A stretch of 64,000 nt of DNA from Lingula anatina (lineage: Eukaryota > Brachiopoda > Lingulata > Lingulida > Lingulidae), in contig NW_019775846.1 of assembly GCF_001039355.2 (NCBI RefSeq), forward strand, positions 60,001-124,000. Direction: 5' to 3'. Shown here piece by piece: positions 45,401-60,400 of the stretch (its first letter is position 1; every line of letters begins with the position of its first letter). The notes below the pieces were generated by a model that searched no databases, was not told the DNA's origin, and saw nothing but the letters and a program-made list of their open reading frames with translations. Both the position numbers and the translations under genes were made by a program.

Positions 45401-48400
45401 AAACCATCCGTGTTCCATTGTCGGATTTCAAAGGGGTCAGCAAGGACACTGGCTAGTGTCATGCCATCTGTGATAGGAATGTCCAGTGATTTGCAGTGTT
45501 CTATCCAACTAGAGACCAGTTCTTGTCTGTAGACACTAGTGAAGGCGCCATAGTATGCCACACAGGCTGCAGCCACAAATACATCACCTATCACATTGCC
45601 AATCTGCACCTCAAAATCCTGTGAAGCAAAAAAGACAACATGAAACTGCATTAAATGTACATTTATTCTATACATGTATCATAATTGCAACAACCTATAA
45701 TATTTTTCAAAAAAAGAGTTGGCAGTTGTACATAAGTGTCGCATAAATCAGATCATAATGCATACATATTTTTTTACCTCTGCCAAGGAGGTTACGTTTT
45801 CACCCCTGTCTGTCTGTCTGTTTGTCATCAACATAACTCAAAAAGTTATGAACTGATTTTGATGAAATTTTCAGGGTAGGTGGGAAATGGATTAACTTAG
45901 AAGTGATTAGTTTTTGGTGGTGATCCAGATCAATAATCAATCAATAATCAATAATAATCAAAAACCGCTGCCTTGGCGGAGGTCTGCGCTCTCGGAGTGC
46001 TTTTCTAGTTATTTATTACAACGTTTCCCACTTACAGCAACATTCATCTCCCATCTATCTTTCTCATCTCCCAGAGCTGTAGTCAGCTTAGATGCACGCT
46101 TCAAGCGCCCTGCAGTCTGGGCAAGTTTCTTCTCCAGGGTTCTCTTCTCATTGATGCTGTCATCATAGCTTTTCTGCAGGGTGGCAATCTTCTCCTCCAC
46201 AGCTGCCAGCTTGCTCTGTTTCTCCCTCAGTGTGCTCATCACTGCCTCTAGTTCTGACTCTGCAGCTGCTAGCCTGGGGAATGATGATGGTGACCAAAAT
46301 AATATTTTATTCAAACAAATGCATCTCTTATATTACATTAAACTAAAGTTTGGATAAGGCACTTATAATCATTCCATTTTGTTAAAATTTACCACTGTAT
46401 GTAAGTTTTCATTAGTAATTTTTTGAACTGACACACTAATTCTAAATTTTATGGCTTCATACAAAACTGTTATGGAAAACTGCATTATATCCCTGAAGAA
46501 GTAAAACTCTTAACAATGTATTTCCTGGAAAATCCCATGGTTAAACAACATGAATTGGTTTGTAAAATGTTGGAGCTTACTTTTGTCTCTTAGGCTCCAC
46601 AGTTCTGTAGACTCTGGCATACAAATCCATGGCATTCACCCACATACACAGTGATTTGCAGGCCTAGAAATAATAATATCAAATATACCATAGCTCAATG
46701 CTGGCACATTCAAGCACTACAATCAGATGAGAACAATTCTGTTATGACTAAAGAATATAAATATATTTATTCTGGAACAATTTACCATTGATTTGAAATT
46801 AACATTTTTTTGCAATAATATCCAAACAGTATGAAAATTCTTTTCACATACATTTTCTATGTAAATAACAAACTATTATATTTTTATCATTAAATATGTA
46901 TTTATAACCACATCATCCGTACCTTTGATACTTTCTCAACTGTCTCTGGATTGAATTTGGGATTTTCGATATATTTCTTCAATTTTTTCAACATGGAGTC
47001 TGGAATGTTGTCTTTATCATAGTCGACCAATTTCTTTAAAAACTGAGAGTCACCAAGAACAGCTTTAGCAGATGCCCAGTCAGTTCTGAAAAGATATTAT
47101 TCAAATACTTAATAAATTCCAGTTCAAAAACTACCAGACCCTACAAACATTAGGACATGAAATTATTATAAGCTGTCTTCTGCATAAACCTAAATTAATG
47201 TTTATTTTATTTCTTACCAGTTATTTATCATGAGTATAAATGATCAGTGCTCAAATATTTTTGCTTACTGCCAATATTTAATATTAAATAATAGATATAA
47301 AAAAACTGCAAAAGAGGTGTTTCAACTTACTTCTGTCCCAGTAAAATACACACGGCTTCCATGACAGTCTGTACCAGCTCTGGGGGCTTGGTGAACACAC
47401 GCACCTCAGAGATGTCATTCTTATCCAGAGCATCCAAAGCCTGAAATATAAAAACAATTGTTGTCAAATTAAACAAATTCAAGAATAAAATACAATGTAA
47501 ATATATAAATACATCTAGATGACTTGTAAATTGCTTTGTAATAAAACAAACCCACATACAAACCATCAAACATTCTATCATGACAACAGGTACGCATGGG
47601 TTTCAAATAAGATTTTTAACAATTGCACAATAATTTTTCTTGGATTTTTCTTCCTTGTCTCTGAAGAACATATTTTCTTTAGAGTATATATCTAAATTTA
47701 GTGGTTCTTACTTTAGTTGCTGCACTAAGTGCAGGTAAAGCTTCATCCAGATCTTTCTGCGCATCATCAGCAATGGCTTTAGTCTCCTCAGCTTTCACCT
47801 TGGCTACAGCTTCATCTTCCATGACTACTTTTCTCACCTACAAGAATAATGACAAACTGATTATTTGTGTTATGGTTCAAAAGACTTTTTTCACATTAGT
47901 CTGCATTTCAGAATGGATAAAATCCAGCCTTTTGAGCTTCATACTCAAAACACGCCATATATAAAATTTTCACACTGTAGCAGAAACAAGAGAAAATCTG
48001 TAGGAAAAAAAAATGAGACCTATATTTCCAGTCCATTCATGATGACCCACTTTATGGCATCTCATATGAATAGATATACCCATACTCTTGCTTTGATTTT
48101 CTTTTAGTAGATGAACACATTCTATTTATTTCTATGTATAATCTCTATAAAAACTAATTTGTTTATTTCATTTCTCCACAGAAGTTGTCAAATATTTCAG
48201 ATTTATTAAATCATTGTCACCCTGTATCAATACACTATGTATAGAGAAATAAAATAGAAAATGAACTTTACAGCCTATTACTTACAGCATCAGCTTTCTC
48301 CTGATCCACCACCAGTCTCTCCATGAGAGCATCTGTCTCCACAGATTTCTTCTTCAGCTCAGGCTCCAAAGCCACCAGTTCCACCTGCATTTTGTCCACC

Positions 48401-51400
48401 AGTTCATTGGTCTCCAGAATCTTGATCAAACCATTCTTAACACGGTCACGAGCAGTCACCAGTTGCCTGGACACAAAAGAGGAAGAAAAAACTGGGTCAA
48501 CAGTGAGAATTCATAGTGAAATTCATGTTCATGAAAAAATTGAATTGTTCATCAAATTTACTGACTCAAGTTTTGTAATAAAACAAACATGCTGGTGAAA
48601 ATGGTGGCAAACAAAACAGCCAAAACAAGCTAAAAAAAAATTATAAATAAATAAATAAATAAATAAATAAAATTATAAATAAATAAATATATATATATAA
48701 CAGACAAACAAATTATTAAATGAAATTATTACATGGTAAAAAATTCAAATGTTATTAGATTTACGAAACTCGAATTGACAAATGACCACATACTTTTTCT
48801 TTTCTCCCAGCATGCTCATATAGAGATTGATAAGCTCCAGGTAACTGGTAGGTGTGGTGTAGTAGCGCCTCTTTAACTCTGTGTAAAACCTCTCAGACAT
48901 TTCACTCACACTGGTGTGGATTTCACAGCACATCTCAGCAACTTTTTGCTGTCAATTTTTAATTTGAAATATAATAACTATAAACAATACACAGACACCA
49001 ATTATTATATCTAAGTGTTTGTTTTAATCAAAAAATCATTTCTGAATTCAATCTGAAATCAATAATTTAATACCAATAAGGTATAGATGTTTATTATATT
49101 TTATAATCCAAAAGCACAAGCGTGAGTGCATAAATATCAGACATGTTAATGCAGATACATTCTTGGTATGAATAAGGTCAATTTAATCACTGTTTCATTA
49201 GCTACATCAGTAACAACTCTATAATATGAAAAATAGAAAATCAAATATAAATTATTTCTCTCACCTTAAGATCATCTCTGCCAAGGTCAACATTAGCAAA
49301 GAATGAGTTAGACACTCCAAGCAGAGCTTCCCTGGGCCACTCAATAAACCAATCTATAGTACAGCAGTTCACCAGGGATGGGAACATACGGCAACGAGAA
49401 CGGAAAGCATTGCCCACGGGACTCATACACAATACAATGTGAAGGTTGTTCCTGTAAAGAGAGAGAGACTGATTAAATATACATGACATAAATGTGTACT
49501 GCAGTATTGGTCTGCATAAACATGTAATAGGACAGTGGTATGGAAATTATCTAACTTTGAATCTGTGTGGTATTTGTCTGGGGTCTATATAACAATGGAT
49601 CACATAAAAGTTAATGTATCTTGATGTTTGATGAAACAAAATGAAATTTTCAGAAAAAATTACTAATATGGTGGGCTGACCAAGATCAGGATAATTTATG
49701 TATTCAAAGTTGAACCCGTTTGGTACGAAAATTTGACTGAAAATCACCTGACTCTATTGATAGCAAATTCATAGATGGCATCTCTGTTGCCCTCAGGTAT
49801 CCCAGCTTCCTTTGCTCCAGGTCGACAGGCAATGATCAACCTTTCCAATTCATCTGATTCAAACAAGTTGGGAACTTCACCAGAGTTTAGGATGTTGTTG
49901 ATGTCCTCCAGGAATTCTTCAACAACAATCTTTGGGAGAAAAATATATTTTTGGTATCATAAATATCATATTTTTGATATCATGTCATGAATAATAGGCA
50001 AGCCTATGTCATGAATAATAGGCAAGCCTATTTTAATCATTTTGACATTTTATCCTACAAATACTGACACATTTTTTACGATGTATATCATTTATCCTAC
50101 AAATACTGACACATTTTTTACGATGTATATCAATGTCTTTTTATTTATATAAATACCCATGACATACCTGAGTGTCCGTGAACAAGAACACCGTGTCTTG
50201 GTTTTGACTGCCAGCCAGATCATATAATTTCTTCAAGTCTTCATGGAATGCATCATAGCCGTAGCCTCTGGACAGCTCAATTTGGAAGCACTGATAACCA
50301 CACATGTGGGAGGCCAACCTGAAAGTAGAAGAATACAAAATGATAGGGTTTTTCATTCTCAAAATGTATTCTAAAAACATCAAATGATATTTAAAAAAAA
50401 TATGTAATATAAAAAAATCTTACCATATATCAGGTGCAAAGCAATTCGAAAAACAATAATAATATGCATACTGAAACTTCTCGTACCTTGTCAGAGACTG
50501 TTTCCCAGTGCCTCCCACTCCTACCAACAAAGCATTGCCTCTTTCCTGACGAATCATACGGGCAATTCTTGACACATGTTCAATGGCATCCAAGAAAAAC
50601 ACCAGCTTCATTTCCTTAGAGCTGCTCATGTTGTAGTCATCTAAATACTGTTGATGATAAAAAGAGTGCATACAGCAATTGTCTTTATAATTAGGATAAA
50701 GTTAAATTAAATACTGCATAAATATTTCATTTTATGATTCAAAAGAGGGACCCCCCCCCCCAAAAAAAAAAAAAAAAAAAAAAAAACTTATAGACATCAA
50801 CACATCTAAAAATACTTAACGGAAAGTTTCTAATTAGTTGTTACTTACATCTGTGAGCACACTGCGGATCTTGTCAATGTTACTGAGCTCTTCATACACT
50901 CTGTCAGCTTTTTCTGCTCCAACTTTTATGAAGTCTCCAAAGATGATGGGATGTGTTGTGAAAGAGTCTGGGTCCACATTCTGTAGGAACAGAAAGAATA
51001 TTCATTCATGCACTTTATGATACTATTCTAGATTCAGTTACAAAAATGAGGCAATTAACCTGTATATTTCATTTATTTTTCTCACTGAATAAGGAATCTG
51101 GGGCCATGTTTTGCTTTTATTCAACACAACTTTATATCTATTTACTCTTATATAGAAAAGACAAAATCTAAAATTAAAAATGTATCAAAAATATTATTAT
51201 TTCCAAGATAATTCTATTACAAGAATTATATAGTATGAAATAAGTTAAGAATGTTTTTCCTCTCACCTGGCCAAAATGTTTTGATGCCATCTCAGCCATA
51301 ATGGTATAGAAGTAGCTCTTGTCCTCATTGTTGATCAACCTGTCATGGAAGACACGCATAGCCTCATGACAGAACAGTCTGAAGATCTGGTTGTTATCAC

Positions 51401-54400
51401 GAATGACACCAACATCAGCTTGGAGAATACCTAAAAATGAAGACATTATGTGTACCATTATCTGTACAACATGATCAAATGCGATAGTTCATGAGGATTT
51501 ATTTTGATTAAAAAAAAAAGACTAAATGAAATTTCACAACATGAATTGAATGTTAATTCAATAATTCAGATAGATAAATAGGAATAATGACTAATTTTAC
51601 CCAGTAACTATCATAACCAAAAAGTATGTTTCAACTTAAACAGGTTTTAATATTTAATATTCTAAGAAATAATTTACTCTTTAATAACTTAAATGCTTTA
51701 CTAAGTACAGTTGCAATACTTAAACAATAGTTATATCATAAAATAAACCTAATCAAAACAGATGCATCCATGCACCCATGCACAAACACTCATAGACACA
51801 CATGCAGTGCACTTACCCTGGATACACTTGGACAAGTCCCTAAGGTTGAAGATGTAGTGTGACTTGGCTGGTGTAGGCAGGAGATCAGTACTCATACGGT
51901 TATAGATCTCCACAGCAGCTCCTACTATACCCTCAGCACACTGCTTCACAGCTGCTGGGAAGTCAGACAAGAATCCTGTCAGAATGGCCTGGAAAATAAA
52001 TTTTATAATCATTTCATTTACATTGCAAAAACTGCAAGGATATTTCAGTCCTTACATTTATAATTTTAGCTTCAGTCCAAAATTTGTTTTTTAGTACTTC
52101 AAATAATCATTCAAGCATACAAGAGGAAAATGGTAATTAAATCAATTCGGGACCAAATTATGGATATTTTTGCTTACTAGATATGTTTTGTTATAAAAAC
52201 AATACAATGACATAATTATCTTTTCTTCTCTCCCTACCTTAAACATGTGCTTGAGTGTGTGTTCAGCAGGTGTGGGAATGGTGAACATGCTGAAGTGACG
52301 TATGAAACGTGGTGTCACAGGGTTACGTCCTCCTCCTGGTGGTGCACACGCTGCACAGATTATCACGTCCTGAAGAGGAAAATAAAATGTTCGATTCTAA
52401 TATCCCACATTGCTCAAAATGTTTAAAATTCAAACTAAGTAGGTTGCATGGGCGATATGCAATTTCAATTTTTTTAGTTTCAGTGAATACATAATTCAGT
52501 AGTCTGGCAAACTTTTTCATATATCACAAGTTTCATCCTGTGTTTTCTAGTATGTATCTCTTTGTTAAAAATACAAGAGTGGAAAAATTTATGTGAGAGC
52601 AAGGAAAGTGAACAAGGCACAATGTTAGCATTCTTTTTCAACCTCTTTCAAAATTTTCCACAATTTCCCACAATGTTAATAGTATAAGCAAAGACTGAGA
52701 GTAAAGAAAATCATAGTGTTTCAAAAACACTGAATATACCTGAATTTGAATCCAGTAAAGTTTTTCTCTCTCATAGAAGCCATGGAAGTCCTGGTACTGG
52801 CGCAGCAGTTCAATGGGGGGCTGAGAGCCATATGTGTCCAGCTTTGGCATGTTCAAGTCGTCAACAAAGATTACTACACGTTTATCTTTTGGTGCACCTG
52901 TTGTTAAAATAGAGTAAAAAAATATATAGTTTTTAGGGAGAAAATTGATTTTACTTAATGTTTATAACACAGAAAAGTCTAACCTAATCACAACAATAGC
53001 AAATAAAAAAAAACAAACAAAAAAACTACTTATGCAACAAAATACCCGACACATTACTAACACATTCTGCAATATCAAATCAAACTTAGAAGTCACATGA
53101 ACAAAACCCTATTTCATAATACAATTCTCCATTTAAATCAATATCAATTTTAGTTAAAAGTTACCCAGAATTGTCTTCCTCTTCTTTTCCAGTTTGCCTT
53201 CAATCATCTCCTGTGTTCTGTTGCTACTGGTCTGGGCAGAGAAGTTGATGAAGATGGGGACATAACCCTGTCTGTCTGCTATATTGGTCATGTGACCTCT
53301 GGCAATCACAGACTGAAACAAAGTCATGTCAAAATTAGAAAATCTGAGAAGTCACAGCATATTTCTTATAATCTCATTTTATTTCCTTTCAAAGGCATGG
53401 GCTGAACAGATCTGACAAAAAAAAAAAAAAAAAAAGAAAAAAAAATCAACTGAGAAAGTAAAAAGATTTTGTGAACAGTATTTCATTGAAAATTAGTGAA
53501 TAATCTATTAAAAATATGTAAAGAGATAATTAGACATCTTTGTCATAAATCTGTTAAAAGTAAAAAAAAAATGGAAAAGGTTACATCCAAAGATAACACA
53601 GTAGCTAAATAAGGGGTAAATACTCACTTTGCCCACACCAGTAGAGCCAGTGAAAAGCACAGAGTGGTTGACTTTGAGCATTTTTTCCATCAGGTATCCA
53701 AACCTGACTGTATCCACGGTTGGGACCAGCATTTCAAAGAATGGAACTTCCTTGTTGTACTTGAAGGCAGGAACAATACGCTCCCACAGGTCCATACGAC
53801 GGGTCTCAAAGTCTACATAGGAACTCCACAGGTCCCCATTTTGTGGCAACTGCAAAGGGTGAAAAATCAGATTTATTGCATGTTGTAATACTTTCATCAA
53901 TTAGTTACGGGTTTTAATACTTCTTCTCAAGATAACAAAACAATGCGCTGACTGAATACCACACAATTAACTTTAAGGTGCTATATTAACACTTGTAGTC
54001 CATTCTTTTTTTTTTTTTTTTGCTGCACACCACCCTCTCTGAGAATCCTCTATTCACAACTGTCTGATATATCAACATCATACCTTGGCTTCCCCACAGT
54101 CCTCAAACTGTGTCCTGACGAATGTGTCAAAAGCATCCCAGTTGGCATCGATGATGTTGCCACCAATGGACCAGAGATAGCTGAACACAAAGCTTGTGGC
54201 AATGAGAGGATGAAGCTTGCCAGGGTCCTGTCTGAGGTCAGGACCTCCTCTAGTACACAGCAGGGACTCCAATAGCTTACACAAGCTGGTCACTTTGCTG
54301 ATTTCCACCTGAAATGGGAATCAGTATTAGAGTTAAATTCTAATGAATAATTTGGCAAAGCAGTACCTGAAAATTTTGCACACAAAGGGTCAGATGTTAA

Positions 54401-57400
54401 ATATTTGTCATTTGAAAAAGTACCAATTTGTATAAGACCCATATTAATTAATTCTTCGAGCATTTTTACTCTGGTACTTAACACAAGACATAAAAATTCA
54501 TTTCATAAATGTGTAATGTCTTACCTGGTTGATAGCCTGAGTGCATTTCTTTTGAATAAATTTCAGTCCATCATCTACATATTTGTTGAAAAGCTCCATG
54601 AGGTACTCTACTGTCTCTTCTCGGAAGTGATCCTTTACACTGTCCATCCATGTCTTAACATAGGGCAGCCATCTTAACTCTCCAGGGTCAACATACACCA
54701 TACCACAACTGAATGGAAACAAAAATGTTTGTTTAAAAAATGTGCATCAAATTGTAACACATAAATACTTCATTTAACCCAACTCCTCAAAGTGTTTCTA
54801 GTCTACTTTTAAGTCAAACAAAATGACAAGATCTTTAAAACACAGTTCTACATAAAATCCTTACCGACTGACAGTAGCTGGTGATGCAACTGCTAAATCT
54901 TGGACCTCAAACACCATGTGCATGTATGGAGTCAGTTTGATCCTCTCACTGTTGGCCAGACACAACATCTTGTTGTCGTCTAATACAGTGTTCATGTTCT
55001 CAATCCAGAGAGCATCCACTGGGCCATCACACACCACCCACTGATGATCCTCTGAGGTGTCCTAGAATGGCAATATATGATATATATAAATATTAATAAA
55101 TTATAATTAATAAAATATATTTCATAAAGTATAAATTACAAATAATTGCATGGTCTTGTTCAAATCACTTGTAAGTGAAACAGAGCTAGTATCAAATACA
55201 GATGTTAGACCAGCAAATTGTTTTTCCAAAATCTATATTTGAAACTAAAACCAATTCAGTTAAAAATGATCTAAATATTGTCCTGTACTCCTATCTTGGT
55301 ATTTAAAACTAAAACTGTTACAGTGATACCTGACATGAACTGTGCCCATGGTCTAACTGTCCCATCAAAACTAAGGACATTTCAGTTGAAATTGATGTGA
55401 ACCTTGCCTGTGACCTACCTGTACTCCTGTCCTGACGGTAAGAGCCATGAGTCCATCATGCCACTCCATGGTGAGCTTGTTAATACCACCATACAACTCC
55501 TCCATAGTTATAGACTTGGGGTTCAGGACATAGGTCTTCACTGGCTGGAAGAAGGGGTTGTCTTTGTTCAGCCCTTCTGCATGAAGGTTCTTCAGAACAT
55601 CAGCCAATATCTGGAAAAAATTGTAAAATATTGGTTTTCATTACTGTCATTTCACTGCAGAATAGATATACAATATAGGAATTTGTGTAGAATTATGATA
55701 AAAATTGCCATAGTGCTAAGTTTTATTTTAGGACACAACAATATAATTTAGATTTTATCATTAACATGTCACAGCCACCTTTAAAGTCCACTCTATAATG
55801 ACTGGTCAACTATTTACCTCGTATGAGGTAGTTTTTCCACCTCCTGTTGGTCCCACCAACATGACACCGTGTCGCACTATCATGGTCTCATAGAGCTGGA
55901 TCACCTTCTTCACAATGCACATCTCTGGCTGCAATTTCTTAGAAACCATCACTGAGAGGATTTCTTCCTGCAATCTTCCATAGTCATGTTCTGGGATTGT
56001 CACTCCAGGGAACAAATCTTGGAGAATGGCCTGGGATGGAGAAAAGATGTTAAAATTTCATAAAATGCATATGTTTTTTATGGTTGTGCATATCTGCCAG
56101 TTAAAAATGCTAATTCTTTTTAATTAAGAAAAAATAAAACACACTTACAATATAATGTATGTACAAACACTGCAAGTAGAGTCTGGCATGAGCCTCAAAG
56201 AAGTTTTTAGTTTTACATCTATACCCTGGATGCAATTTTTCTGAAAGCAGCTGTTTTGATAGCTAGCTATAGCAACCTGAAGGATGACCTACAATTTAAT
56301 GAAGCACTACATTTAAACCACCTTCACTTACCTGGAAAAGTCCAGCATCATCCACTAAGAATTTGGGCAGGTTACTGTCCCTGAGAGCTCTGATCAGTAC
56401 CACGTCTTCAGACTTATCTGGATTCTCTCTCTTCAGGGCTCCTGCCATTACCAGCACAGACTTCACAGCTCTCATGCCAAAGTCATAGTGATCCTGTTGG
56501 GACAGCTGCTCACTGCACAGCTTGTACATCTGGGTCATCTTCTGGGCAAGGTTCTTGGAGTCTTCAAAACCCTCAGAATACAGGATTACTTCAGCAATAA
56601 GACCTGGTGATAAAACACAGAGTAAAGATATTAGATCTGACTTAGTCCTATTGACAAATAATAATAATAATAATAATAATAATACTATACTGCAAACACA
56701 TCACATGAAATTGTTTCTAATAAATCCAATACAAAAATGATTATTTATTTTCAAAATAAAAGGTAGTGTGTTTCAGTTGTGACATGTTTAAATATAACTA
56801 CAATTCTTCTCAAATGTAAACATTTGTTCTACATGGTCTGTTTCCATGCATTTAACTTCTGTTTTAAACATCCCTCAAGTCCCAGCATAGGGGCTTACAA
56901 AGTAAATGTTCATGTTATTCAGCAAAAAGACAATATTGAAACTTACGGTAATCAGGCACCATCATAGCGATGGGTCTGAACAGAGCTTTCAGGTTGTCTG
57001 GCAACTCTGTGCGCCCTGCATATCCAGGGTTCATGGTGATGAAGGCAGCACAAGTGGGGATCAGTCGGATCTCACGCCCCTCAAACATGAAGCGAGAAAC
57101 CTAAAACAAAAAACAATGAAACTACTGTCAAGCAAAGGTAAACACAATAGTATGAATAGGTGTTTTTGCTATTTCCAACATATCATTTCATTATTGCATG
57201 TCTAAAGATAATTCAAATTTTTAAAGCACCTTCAAATCGAATGACATTATGCATTCATTAAATATATTTAATATGTAAGACAGAAGGTTCAATCCATATG
57301 AAAAAAGTATCCAAAAAGTGAAACACAAACTGAAACATGTCAACGTGACTCTGAGATAAATATCGGGTTATATCAATCACTCTTTCTTTATGATTCTATT

Positions 57401-60400
57401 CATATTTGCTGTACCTTAGCAGCTTTGGCATTCCTGATAGTGATGAGCTGCTGTGCAATCACAGACAACACCTCAATATCAATACGGTTGAACTCATCAA
57501 AACAACACCAGGCACCAGACTGGGCGAGGCCAGAGAAGAAACGTCCCATCATCTAGGAGTTAAAAATGCATATATTGTTAACAATTATATACAAAATACA
57601 CTGGCACTGAACATCACTGTAATAACTTGCAGTGTAGTTTTGATCATCAGTTCACATTAGCTTTGCTGTAATGGTATACAACTTTACAGTTATAAAGTAT
57701 TAGAAGTGTGCAATTAGCTTTGCTGTCAGCTAACCCACAGTGATTTATATTGTTTCTTATAGTTTTGATACCAATTTAATACAACACACAGGTAAGTTTT
57801 TCAAAGCCATACCTTGTAGTCCAGACCATCTGAGCAGTTGAACACCACGCACTGTTTGGCCAGAGACTTGGCCAGATCTTTGGTGGTCTCAGTCTTGCCT
57901 GTGCCAGCAGGACCAGCGGGGGCTCCTCCAAGATCCAACTGCAGGGCACCCATCAAACACAAGTAGCAACGATCCTGGAAAAAAAAGTCAGCAACAAATT
58001 ACTCTAAAGAATAACTCCAATAGATAAAGGCTAATGAGTGGAATTTACCAATAAAACAAAATAGGCAGCAACAAGGTATTTTCCTTGGATTAACATCTGC
58101 TGTAATTCCACTGTTTTTAAAAAATCAGTTGAGTCAAGAAAATGCGTGACTTACAGTGAGTGGTGTGATCACAAGCCTGGGAGATGCACCAAGGTATTCA
58201 TAGCCATAGATGTACAGGGAGTTGGACATGCGAACTGCACAGTTATCAATCTCATAGTCCCAGTAGTAACGCAGCTGCTTCTGCCATTCAAAACTGTTTA
58301 CACTGTCAACCTGGAGAGTAGTATGAAAAAATTGATGTTTTATATTGTGCTACTTATACACAGTCAGCTTGCTTTCAGATTCCTTTAGTCCCAAATTTCT
58401 AAAAGTTTTTTCATCTTTCTAGCCCCGATGACAGAGCTAAATGCAGTCCTTACCAGGAAGTTATGACAAGTAATTTTCATGATACTCTCAATCTGCCACA
58501 TTTCTCTTTTAAAATTTAGTACACATCCCATTATCAAAGAGCAATAAGGTCAACAGTTACTATATCTTCTACAATTCTTTAAGCTAAACTGAGAGCATCT
58601 AAGGGGCAATGGGAACCCAGTCTAAATCTTCCATCATTTTAATTAGACCTACCTTGACTTTGACCATCTCTGTGACCATATCTCTGGCATGGACATCCAG
58701 TGTGATCAGGGCACACAGAGTGGCTCTCACTAGCTTTGGGATCTCTTGACGCACTATGGCAGCAAGTTTGTTCAGGTCCTGCAAAGTTGAATTGAATTTT
58801 TAATAACTTAATCATGAGTGTGTTCATCATTTAAATAAATTATTTCATATGAAAGATCTTATTAATTTTTTATTCATTTTCATAAACTAAATATTTAAAA
58901 ATAAAACCTCAATTAGGTTTAAAAAATATCTTTTGATAGTTCCAAAAAATGTAAGAGGAAAATATATAAGAAAAATATTATTACTTTAATTTATATGCAT
59001 GTAGATATAAATAATTTTCTCTATCAAAAAAGGCATATGGAATAACATACATCAAAACTCTTCTTCTCAAAGTTCTGCATTCCTACCAGCCTGTCATCAT
59101 CACTGGTGAGGACATTGGTGATATCTGTGCACCACATCATCTGGGACACGGTCAGAATCACCTGGAAAGACAATTGTATATAACAATTTGTTTTGTTAAA
59201 GCTAAAAAATAACTTTTGCTAAATAGAAACACAAATTTATAAATAAATAAATGAATAAATAAAATAAATAAATCACTTGTTTAATAAGAGTAATAATTTA
59301 AGAAATATGTTATTGTTTAACTTCTTAAATACTTGATGAGATTACTTCATTCATTTCCCATTAAAAGAAGGAAATAATACAGTACAATATAAAAATCTCA
59401 CCTGTGATGCATGCAAAGCCACCCACTCTTCTCTGGTTCTCACTTCGAAGTCTTTAATTGACTCTTTGACCAATCTCCTCAAATTATTAAACATGGCTTC
59501 TTCCACTTTGCCTAACCAGTCTTCAACATTTCCACGAGCTTTCAGGCCCTATTTAAATAACATTATTTCATCTGTTTATGTAAGTAACAATTATTTCCAA
59601 GACTACATTCTAACAGAATTTTTAGTCTTTCAGAATACATTTTTCACATAGGGTCTATAATCAATATATTTTTACCATGGTCTTTATTTAAAACTTCAAC
59701 TTATTCCAGCAATAAGAGTAAATTTACCTTGCCAAGTCCAACTTTCTCTCCCTCAGGTGAAATCATGGCCAGAATGTCATTGGTGAACTGCACCTCTGCC
59801 TCTCCCTGCCCATCATGATCTAAAATACAAGAAATGTCACAATTTAGAACTAAGTGGAAGTTACTTTTCAGTAATCTGTGGAATTCCGGATGTCATTAAC
59901 TGATTATAATGCTTATCAATATCATTCAATATCTGTATCCATACTTGTAAAATTACCTTTGTCAGGTGTATTTTTGCCATCCCCAGATGACTGCACAGCA
60001 AACTCCAGCTTAGAGATGGCATCAAAGCACTTCCTCAAGTGAGGCTGTACTGCCAGTGGGTTACGTGTCTGGGCCAAGATCTCAAGGAGCTCATCATTGG
60101 ACAAAAAGTAGAATCTAAACATAAGAGAAAAATGTGATTGAAATGGTAAGAAGAATAAACATGTCAGTGGTTAGTATTTTCCAGTGAAACAAGCTTATTA
60201 AAAAACATGTTGCCAATTATTCATTAATTTGTTGGTTATCAAATTATTTGCAACAAATTCCAGATAACATATAAGGTTAACATATGCAAGGCTTTACTCA
60301 AATCTACATAAAGAAACCTACCTTGGGAAGATATTTCTCTTTGACTCTAAGTAAGCTTCCAGACATTTTTGAATCTGGTCCAACAAGGCATTATTGTTCT

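Noticed and set aside
57280-57300. GGTTCAATCC resembling a tRNA B box
   Set aside because: One base short of the B-box pattern, with no A box or cloverleaf around it.
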